From Perca fluviatilis (lineage: Eukaryota > Chordata > Actinopteri > Perciformes > Percidae), in NCBI RefSeq assembly GCF_010015445.1, contig NC_053112.1, forward strand, positions 30,972,583 to 31,036,582: DNA of 64,000 bases. The letters run 5' to 3'. Below the pieces are notes generated by a model that searched no databases, was not told where the DNA came from, and worked only from the letters and a program-made list of their open reading frames with translations. The first letter of the stretch is position 1. Every line of letters starts with the position of its first letter. Shown here piece by piece: positions 58,801 through 64,000 of the stretch. Both the position numbers and the translations under genes were made by a program.

Positions 58801-61800
58801 GTTGACAGATGCAAAGTAGTCTTGGTTTACCTGTGAGCCCCGGATGACCTCTGATACAGTGTTGATGGTCTGAAAGAAAGGGGCCAGATCACAAGCTTGA
58901 ATGCGGTATGTCTCAAAAAAGGAGCCAAGCTGTCTGAGTAAAGGCTGATTTATGGTTCTGCGGAGGCTCCACGCAGAGCTTTTCGCCATATCCTACGTAA
59001 GTTTATACTTGTCGATCTCTTTAAGATAATAGCACACGGGTGTGTGTGTGTGGGGGGAGTGTGGTGTAGAGTCATAGTGAGAGAAACAAAGTGTCTCCCC
59101 TGTGCTTTCTGACCATGGTCGGAAATCTGTAGCAGGAAAAGTTAACCCTCTCCTTGATGTTGTTTATGGAGAAGAAGAACCCGGAAATGAGTAGAGGGAA
59201 ATGCAACGCTACCGAGCCACGGCAGAGCGACGTGTAGTTACGTTTTTTGAGAGGTGCACATCAGGCTACAGCGTAGGGTCCGCCGTATGGACGGTATCTC
59301 CACGTACCTACGTACGTACCCACAGCGTCTATTTAACGCAGAAGCATAAATCAGCCTTAAGCAATTATTCTTCTCTGTGCTGGGTAGTACGTTGTGTCAT
59401 TACCTCAGTGAGGATGTCAGCAGGCACACCAGTGGCCATGAGGATGGTGCACAGTTGCTGCAGCAGACCACACTGGTACATGGACTTCTGACAGCTGGCT
59501 GAAGCTCCAGGAGAGTTCACTGGAGACACCATGACTCGCACCAACTGGAAACAGAACATTGTCATCAAGTTTATAGCAAAACAAGATCCCATTGTTCTGC
59601 TTGTTTAATGTGTAAATAGGTTAAAGCAACACTTACCTGCAGCATGAGGTGGAGGTTGGTGACCTTCTGTGCAGACCAGCCAGAGTTATCGTCACCGACC
59701 TCAAACCAGGGCTTCATTCTCTGAATGTAGGAGCCCTCCTTGAAGAAATTCTGATTGGAGCTGTTGTTCTTTAGCAGGTTTACCAGCAGCAGCAAACAGT
59801 CCTCGACCACAATACCTGCACAGAGGAAAAAAGGATGTGCCTTAGGACATATCTCACAAGAAAAAAAATTATCTTACCATCGTAATTACAGAAAATCAAG
59901 AAACTAGATCGCATTTAAAGCTTTCTGCATTGAAAATCCTTTTACCTCCATCGCTGCTGCCCTCTTCTGTGATGATATCTAGAAGACGCTCAAATGCGTT
60001 TTCAAATGCCACAATTTTCTGAATGGCAGCATTGCTTTTGGTCAGCTGTTGAAGCAACAGCAAGCCCTGTTGGAAGCAAAAAACAGGTCGTCACGCATCT
60101 GACAAAAAGAACTGTGTTAAACAAACTTAGTGAGCGTTCAGACCAAAATCAGCTCTGCGTTAAAACGATGCAGGGGGCTGCATTAGTGGGGGCGTTAAGG
60201 TACCTATGCTGTGAGACAGGAAATGCTAGGAAGTCCCGTTTGAGTACCAAATCTGTGAATTTGGAGGCTTCTCAATGCAGAAAAAATGCATCCACCAGGA
60301 ACATGCGCATGCCAGACAACGTTATCTATCATAGAACTTTTTTGCCAACCGATGGACTGGCCTCATTGAAATGAATGAGAGGGCTGCATTTTTTCACACA
60401 GAGCCAAACGGTCTGAACGGCGCAACAGGGACAATTACTCACGTCGTTGCGGATTACTTCTCTAGAGTCTGCCAATAAGTCCATCAATCTGGAAACACCT
60501 TCAGATGGTATCATAAATAAAAATGGTATCATAAATAAAAACTGAGGGCTAACAGGTGCCCTCAGTAAAGGCATACAGAAATGTTGATATAAAACAGAGG
60601 GTTAGTAAAATCCAAGTTTGGATCAGATGTGGAGAGGACACACTCACCCATTGGGCTGACCAGAATGATACCCTGAACCTGGACACACTGGTTCTTCAGG
60701 AGAGCAGTCAGCAGCTTTACCCCGGGCCAACGTACATGGAAGTCAAACTCCTAAAAAAATAAAATAAAAAAGATTTCACATCAATGCTTAAGTACGTCAG
60801 GCAGTTGTTTAGACAATATAATACCACAGACATCTTGCCACTGGAGCAGAAACAGTTCAGTACCTCCAACAGAGCGAGAAGCAGAGTCACATGCTCAGGG
60901 TCCTGAACGAACTGTTCTGTAAACTGGGCACCCAGGTCATCTGCCTGCTTCTGGGCAGCCTCATCTGGGAAGGAGAATGAAAGCTGAAGTAAGTGACGTC
61001 TCCAATAAATGCTAGATGAGGAATCATAAGTTTAGTGAGGGGACCAGTTGGTTAGTTCATAGCAGTCAGCCTGAGTTAGACGGCGATAATAATTAATAAT
61101 CTGCAACTTCTCAAATCTTTCTTACCAGTCTTTATCGCTGGTGGCTTTCTGCTATTGAATAATGACTTTACATGGAATATCAAAATACATTAAAAAAATG
61201 TGCCAAGCTCAGGGTGATACTTGTGAACACGCCTTCTGGGAAAATAAAAGGGTGTCAAACAGATGAGGGGACAGCTGGATGGGAGGGTGAACAGGGTGAG
61301 CTCAGTAGGGTTACTGTGTATACATGGAATAAACATTTAATGTGGGATGAGCTGAGAGCTTCAGTGTGACACGCTGGTTACCAACACCACTGCACTGAGA
61401 GCAAGTGTATACTCACCTCGTAATCTCACCATCATTTAAAAAAGGTACTTAAACAGTATCTAGCAAAGCTGATAGTTTTAGATGTATTTATCCACATTTT
61501 GATATATCCATCTCTACAATGTCTGCTTCCAACCCAAAACAATGTTGTGGCATTGGAAAATTCCATTAAAGCTACAGTAGGTAGAAAGCAGAAAAAAACG
61601 CCAAAATTTAAAGTAGAGGGCGACCTCTCCCTGCAGCTCTCCCTCTCCTCTCTCTGTCTGTATGTGTAGCACAGCCAATAGGAACGCTCTCTGTCTCTGA
61701 AATGACCTGTGACTGACAACCGAGCCAAGTGCAGGTGCAGAAGTCTAGTTTTCTGTCAGACCACTTGAATAAAAGACCGCTGAAAGGTTCAAATGGAATT

Positions 61801-63185
61801 TTTGCTCAATGCCGCCAAAAGGACACTGCCAGTGCCTACCACAGCTATATAGGCTAAAAATCAATATCTTTTTATTAACAATGAATCAAATGAGTAATGT
61901 AAAAGGGGCCATTTGTTGTGATGAATACACAGAATTATCTACAGAACCTTGCTTCTTTTAGCTCATTGTTTTGGTTTTCTGGCACACATCTTGACAGTTT
62001 TGCTAAACTAGAGCTAAAGAGGCAGATGGTTGAGACCAAAAACAGAGCTAGATACAAAAACAAAAAGCTAGATACTCCTACAGTAGGGGGGAGGAAATAT
62101 GATTTTTTTTCAAAAACAACCGGGTATTTGAATGTGAGGATAACAAAGGAGCAATGAGAAATGAGAGACAGAGGTTCGAGGATGTGATGGTATTAGTGAA
62201 GCATTCTTGTTACCACCCAAACACCTTCCGTTCAGTTTACCAGTGCCGGCACATTTTAGTGTAGTTAGTTAAATAGCAGTACTATTTATGGCAGAGATAT
62301 CTCGGTTTCAGTACTGACCAGGCATGGAAACATTCTTATTCTTCCCTGAGGCAGGGATAGGGGTTACTGCGTCTGCGAGGGCAAGAGGCGGGAAGAGGAA
62401 GTTTTAAGCCTCACCCAACAGCTAGCATTCATTTCAACCACTCTGAAGAATCAGCCAACTGATTCTTGTAAAGATGTGACAACCAACACACAGTCTTGAA
62501 TTGTATCAGCTATTAATAATCTGTGTATTGCAAGACTATTAATGTGGTCTTTTTTAAACAACCCAACCAAGAACAATGTATGATTTGTAGGCGCAGCTGG
62601 TGATTGGGGATGTGGCATGGGAGGAGTGGGTGGGGGGGGGGGGTCATGCACAGTCAAAGAGTTTTACCTTCGGATTCATCTGTAGGGTTAAAACATGGAA
62701 GAGAAAAAAGAGATGAGAATCTTTACATAAAACAGTCATTATCAGTGTACAGAAGAGGGAAATGCAAATTCACTGATGTCCAGTTGAAATGAACTTGCAC
62801 ACACATGCAAACAAAACAAAGGCTCAGTCACCGATTACAGCAGCCACACAATAAGGAAGAATTATCTTCAAACGATAACCAATTTAAGGTTCTAATGATA
62901 ATGGGAGGGTTTAATACCTTGCTCTTCCTCCTCATCATTGCAGATGATGTTGTACAGTGTGTCCAAAGCATAGCCAAGGATTTCAGAGTCAGACCTGTTC
63001 AAGTAGCAGGAAGAAGCAGTGTTAACAAAACACAAGTTTTATTGTTAACAAAACTTGAGTCAAACAAACAATGCTCTTTTTAGGACAACCTGACCAAATA
63101 AAAATACTTTATCAACACACCTGTCAGTTTGCAGTATGTTAATCAAGTGATCCATCGCCTGTGTGCCAACTTCCATGCGATATTT
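45555..63185 (-). CDS. uso1: USO1/p115 vesicle-tethering factor, 24 exons in window, 5' end missing
   Basis: Join (minus): 63121-63185, 62918-62994, 62668-62679, 60864-60964, 60648-60750, 60443-60498, 59946-60066, 59637-59815, 59404-59544, 58781-58869, 58524-58678, 57538-57743, 57366-57386, 53267-53377, 52881-52999, 52234-52415, 52008-52129, 51591-51729, 50533-50699, 49650-49706, 48925-49023, 48725-48829, 48270-48485, 45555-45629. The total is 2718 nt, 905 codons plus stop, in one frame. USO1 is a homodimeric Golgi tether: an armadillo-like head (window residues 1 to about 585), a coiled-coil tail (about 590-880) and an acidic end (882-905) that in mammals binds GM130 and giantin; it is a Rab1 effector and helps SNARE assembly. 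The match to human USO1 is strong throughout (EGSYIQRMKPWFEVGD, NERQPFVLRCAVLYCFQCFL, QIQQHKDQYN, KKEQDDLLMLLADQDQKI). About 50 N-terminal codons lie beyond the window. Confidence 0.97.
45870..47060. repeat. GC-rich composite repeat, possibly nested
   Basis: The edges are CpG-rich with related motifs (CACACTGGCTGCGTGGTGTG near 45890 and CGGTGTGATATGGCGTGTGG near 47003). A separate block at about 46120-46445 has its own imperfect inverted motifs (GGCGTGTTATCAAAACGCAT / ATGCGTACAGATAACACGCC). This suggests one element inserted into another. It is in the last uso1 intron; limits uncertain. Confidence 0.45.
48270..48485 (-). CDS. uso1: uso1 window exon 23 (last coiled coil)
   Basis: EEAKSLSASRAELEQQLASA to LKQKLKDLGET. 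Strong heptads; SKKEQDDLLMLLADQDQKI is the best conserved part of the tail. Confidence 0.97.
48725..48829 (-). CDS. uso1: uso1 window exon 22 (coiled coil)
   Basis: SSDAASSSDGSLDAAKMAEV to TETERLK. Begins Ser/Asp-rich, then VESRLAAQTTETERLK matches human VEGRLSALLQETKELK. Confidence 0.92.
48925..49023 (-). CDS. uso1: uso1 window exon 21 (coiled coil)
   Basis: ELEALRSQVESQLAEINQMK to RRAEAG. Heptads with KTERQELL as in human KLQTEKQELL. Confidence 0.94.
49169..49482. mobile_element. hAT MITE with 8-bp target duplication
   Basis: The ends TAGGGCTGCACGA and TTGTGCAGCCCTA are inverted. They are flanked by ATTAACAG (49161-49168) and ATTTACAG (49483-49490), an 8-bp duplication with one change, typical of hAT elements. 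A/T-rich interior, no transposase. uso1 intron between window exons 20 and 21. Confidence 0.85.
49650..49706 (-). CDS. uso1: uso1 window exon 20 (coiled-coil break)
   Basis: RSETAEGSAGGSDNTELLK, 19 codons, low similarity to human but in frame with TAG acceptor and GTGGGA donor. Gly/Ser-rich, probably a flexible break between coils. Confidence 0.8.
49818..50154. mobile_element. hAT-like MITE, fullest copy of dispersed family
   Basis: Starts TAGGGCTGAAACTAATGACT and ends AAGTGCAGCTCTA. Internal motifs (GTCTTCAAATGTGTTGTTTT, CAAACACAAAGATGTTCAAT) are shared with fragments at 11001, 20734, 34500 and 38677. The 8-bp flanks no longer match well. uso1 intron. Confidence 0.7.
50533..50699 (-). CDS. 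uso1: uso1 window exon 19 (coiled coil)
   Basis: KENQNQSNSQGDSSQVNGLQ to DALINTL. Less conserved Ser/Asn-rich start, then a clear heptad pattern (LTQLREEVEELRKQHTLLQ). Donor GTTAGT. Confidence 0.93.
50781..51260. mobile_element. MITE family C, copy 3
   Basis: TTAGCTTAGCATAAAGACTG, CAGTACCTGTAAAACTCAC and GTGCATTTCCCAAAATTAGT match 14490-14929. uso1 intron between window exons 18 and 19. Confidence 0.55.
51591..51729 (-). CDS. uso1: uso1 window exon 18 (coiled coil)
   Basis: DAQIQELKEQVASMSSQNEQ to NILKLKL plus one base; TVTQQLAQIQQHKDQYN is conserved. Confidence 0.95.
52008..52129 (-). CDS. uso1: uso1 window exon 17 (start of coiled coil)
   Basis: VITKAVHKSSEDEKKEEEVK to ELIREQ, with EEVKKTLEQHDNIVTQY as in human. 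Start of the charged coiled-coil tail. Confidence 0.95.
52234..52415 (-). CDS. uso1: uso1 window exon 16 (end of head)
   Basis: EKLKQLIEKRIGKENFVEKL to LVKELE plus one base. It contains GKENFVEKLGFITKHELYSR and PQPVFPSPEQ, the conserved end of the globular head. Confidence 0.96.
52881..52999 (-). CDS. uso1: uso1 window exon 15 (head)
   Basis: LTAQISENLGEDERLVQGLC to SLENYT plus two bases. LVQGLCALLLGI is conserved. Donor GTAAGT, then a CA tract. Confidence 0.95.
53267..53377 (-). CDS. uso1: uso1 window exon 14 (head)
   Basis: GSKVQTRVGLLMLLCTWINN to NQENVPF; human has GSKIQTRVGLLMLLCTW. Donor GTATCC is unusual. Confidence 0.96.
53793..54225. mobile_element. MITE with TTAA flanks (piggyBac-like)
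   Basis: The ends AGGTCCCATGGCAT and ATGTCATAGGACCT are inverted with two mismatches. TTAA flanks both sides (53789-53792, 54226-54229). 433 bp, no transposase. Confidence 0.75.
56117..56668. mobile_element. Probable MITE, TAGCCTG/CAGGCTA ends
   Basis: Short inverted ends TAGCCTG and CAGGCTA. The interior is fairly GC-rich with ACCAATCAGAGCAACGGAG and a partly inverted counterpart (TTTGATTGGTCTGAACAG). Target duplication not clear. Confidence 0.55.
56777..56884. repeat. Long hairpin, 36-bp arms, 36-nt loop
   Basis: Arms 56777-56812 and 56849-56884 are reverse complements with three mismatches (TATCCAGGGATGGGTTAAAC...). In the same uso1 intron as the 53793 MITE; probably a small foldback element. 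Confidence 0.75.
57324..57349. repeat. (CA)n tract beside the 21-nt microexon
   Basis: On the coding strand this is a TG tract beginning about 17 nt after the donor of the uso1 microexon at 57366. Confidence 0.95.
57366..57386 (-). CDS. uso1: uso1 window exon 13, 21-nt microexon (GDKIVRR)
   Basis: GGA GAT AAG ATT GTC CGG CGG between TTTTGCAG and GTAAGTAA, both strong splice sites. It inserts GDKIVRR between ...NILSQ and GSKVQTR. From memory, human USO1 has an isoform with a similar seven-residue insert here (GDKIDRR; 969 against 962 residues), so this looks like a conserved optional microexon. A TG tract follows the donor. Confidence 0.85.
57538..57743 (-). CDS. uso1: uso1 window exon 12 (head)
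   Basis: (A)NSISAGQLLCGGLFSVD to QQCTNILSQ. It ends after Gln in phase 0, so either the microexon or the next exon can follow in frame. Confidence 0.97.
58524..58678 (-). CDS. uso1: uso1 window exon 11 (head)
   Basis: PAIVVLLMSMVNERQPFVLR to TLLPSTID plus one base. Almost identical to human. Confidence 0.97.
58781..58869 (-). CDS. uso1: uso1 window exon 10 (head)
   Basis: TINTVSEVIRGSQVNQDYFA to NAPSNPP plus two bases of Arg. The preceding 534-nt intron is mostly a MITE. Confidence 0.97.
58942..59357. mobile_element. PIF/Harbinger-like MITE, TAA duplication
   Basis: The ends AGGCTGATTTATGGTTCTGC and GCAGAAGCATAAATCAGCCT are inverted with one mismatch. TAA flanks both sides (58939-58941, 59358-59360). 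416 bp of a 534-nt uso1 intron. Confidence 0.85.
59404..59544 (-). CDS. uso1: uso1 window exon 9 (head)
   Basis: LVRVMVSPVNSPGASASCQK to GVPADILTE. Matches human CGLLQQLCTILMATGVPADI. Confidence 0.97.
59637..59815 (-). CDS. uso1: uso1 window exon 8 (head)
   Basis: IVVEDCLLLLVNLLKNNSSN to VTNLHLMLQ, including FFKEGSYIQRMKPWFEVGDD, the most conserved armadillo stretch of the family. Confidence 0.97.
59946..60066 (-). CDS. uso1: uso1 window exon 7 (head)
   Basis: GLLLLQQLTKSNAAIQKIVA to EEGSSDG plus a split Gly; FENAFERLLDII is as in human. Confidence 0.96.
60134..60420. mobile_element. MITE with CGTTCAGACC ends
   Basis: GCGTTCAGACC at the left and GGTCTGAACGG at the right are inverted. It fills most of the 376-nt intron between uso1 window exons 6 and 7. 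Duplication unclear; hAT-like is a guess. Confidence 0.6.
60443..60498 (-). CDS. uso1: uso1 window exon 6 (head)
   Basis: VSRLMDLLADSREVIRND, identical to human over these 18 residues. The acceptor (CATCTGAAG) has a poor pyrimidine tract and an 18-nt tandem duplication just upstream. Confidence 0.95.
60506..60541. repeat. 18-nt tandem duplication next to a splice acceptor
   Basis: TGGTATCATAAATAAAAA occurs twice in tandem, exactly, beginning 7 nt upstream of the uso1 window exon 6 acceptor. Confidence 0.95.
60648..60750 (-). CDS. uso1: uso1 window exon 5 (head)
   Basis: EFDFHVRWPGVKLLTALLKN to ILVSPM plus a split Gly. Nearly identical to human in EFDFHVRWPGVKLLT. Donor GTGAGT. Confidence 0.96.
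60864..60964 (-). CDS. uso1: uso1 window exon 4 (head)
   Basis: (D)EAAQKQADDLGAQFTEQF to VTLLLALLE; human has SEDLGSQFTE and NVTLLLSLLE. Acceptor TTCCCAG, donor GTACTG. Confidence 0.95.
61570..61846. mobile_element. MITE family D, copy 2 (reverse orientation)
   Basis: AGCTACAGTAGG at the left and GCCTACCACAGCT at the right; aligns in reverse with 29023-29318. TTAA is present at the left (61566-61569) but not at the right. uso1 intron between window exons 3 and 4. Confidence 0.65.
62668..62679 (-). CDS. uso1: uso1 window exon 3, 12-nt microexon
   Basis: AT GAA TCC GAA G between CCTACAG and GTAAAA. It adds DESE to the acidic loop after EEEEQ and keeps the frame whether used or skipped, because the next exon also starts with AT after a split G. 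The intron after its donor has a C12 run on the coding strand (62643-62632). Confidence 0.7.
62918..62994 (-). CDS. uso1: uso1 window exon 2 (head)
   Basis: SDSEILGYALDTLYNIICND then EEEEQ, the same as human except for small changes, and ending in an acidic run. Donor GTATTA. Confidence 0.95.
63121..63185 (-). CDS. uso1: uso1 window exon 1 (head)
   Basis: KYRMEVGTQAMDHLINILQT then D and a split Arg codon. It matches human USO1 from about residue 52 (KYRLEVG.QAMEHLI). Acceptor TTTTATAG, donor GTGTGT. Confidence 0.93.
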
Positions 63186-64000
63186 CTATAAAAGATAATA
63201 GGGAAGGCGAGTTTATTTGTAAAGTACCTTTCAACAAGGCAAGTAGAAGTGTTGGATATACGATATAAAGACACAAATACGATTTTGAAATAAGATAAAT
63301 AAAAAATAAAAAAGGTTTTAATTGATGAAACAGAAGACAGTGGTATTCTAATAATACTCATAAGATCAGTGATCCACTGTCAGGACAAGACAGTTTTAAA
63401 AATAAAGGCATTGTAATCTATGTGGACAAAGAAAAATAACAATTATGAACTTTGTATTGCATTTCTTAGAAAATAGAGGAAGTCTACACATCCGTGTCCG
63501 TGTTTCTGCACAGCACTGACACCGCTGTGTGTTAATGTGCAACCCTGTGCATCCTAAACCCCTTATTCATGCCTGATAAACTCCTTACTCATGGTTGACG
63601 TGGCAGCCAGTAACAAAACTGTCCATGAACAGAACTGAGATGTGGCTTCGGATAGGTCTATGTCAATGATCAGATCATTTTAATCAGATTTTGACAAATG
63701 AGAGCTTTATCCATGACCGGAGAGAAAACATACATTTACATGACATTAATACAGCGCTACAGGGATTTAATTCAACTGCTATTTTCTCCTTTGCTGACAG
63801 CTACCCCTGTACATCAAAACATGTTAATACACTAAACACCTACTGAATGAAAAAAAATGCTAGAAGAATGTGACTTAACACAAACCCCATCGTACACTCA
63901 GTTGCCAATTTATAATATCTACCTAGATAAAAAGTAATGCAGTCAAATACAACAGTCCTGCAATAAATATTTATAAGGTTATAATGTTCAGTTATTCAAA
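63186..64000 (-). other. uso1: uso1 intron upstream of window exon 1
   Basis: No further uso1 exon, repeat end or other gene was recognised. The earlier exons, with the initiator Met, should lie beyond the window. Confidence 0.5.

Overview
The window is vertebrate nuclear DNA, almost certainly from a ray-finned (teleost, probably percomorph-like) fish. Genes are split into short GT-AG exons. Introns and spacers carry very long CA/TG microsatellites, Tc1 remnants, many small inverted-repeat transposons (MITEs with TA, TTAA, TTA/TAA or 8-bp target duplications) and a decayed LINE. There are no operons, bacterial genes, CRISPR arrays, recognised tRNA/rRNA genes or viral genes.

Layout. (1) 1-831: 3' part of a broken Tc1/mariner element. 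(2) 1383-about 2060, + strand: last coding exon and 3'UTR of an ANP32 acidic nuclear phosphoprotein, best matched to anp32b. (3) 5679-39521, - strand: a complete coronin gene, coro2a, of 12 coding exons and 528 codons; its first intron is about 21 kb. It converges on anp32b and probably has a long 3'UTR reaching about 2.8-3.0 kb. (4) 39.5-44.8 kb: coro2a promoter side and intergenic DNA with a young Tc1-type MITE, a dead LINE fragment and a near-perfect hairpin. (5) 45555-63185, - strand: uso1 (p115), the Golgi vesicle tether; 24 exons lie in the window and join in one frame to 905 codons, including two microexons of 21 and 12 nt. Its 5' end (about 50 codons by comparison with the human protein) lies beyond 64000.

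The genes do not form one pathway. ANP32 proteins are nuclear/cytoplasmic phosphatase inhibitors and histone chaperones, coronin 2A is an actin-binding WD40 protein, and USO1 tethers COPII/COPI vesicles at the Golgi with Rab1, GM130 and giantin. ANP32B and CORO2A are also neighbours in human (9q22), so that pair looks like retained synteny; human USO1 is on another chromosome.

I found no new multi-gene system. The most interesting signals are the two uso1 microexons and their flanking C-rich or UG-rich tracts, the repeated placement of CA/TG tracts just inside 5' splice sites, a two-start N-terminus for coro2a, three long hairpins, and MITEs that fill small uso1 introns or sit just upstream of coro2a exon 1. 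Exon limits were worked out by hand from reading frame, splice sites and remembered human protein sequences; UTR ends and repeat classes are less certain.
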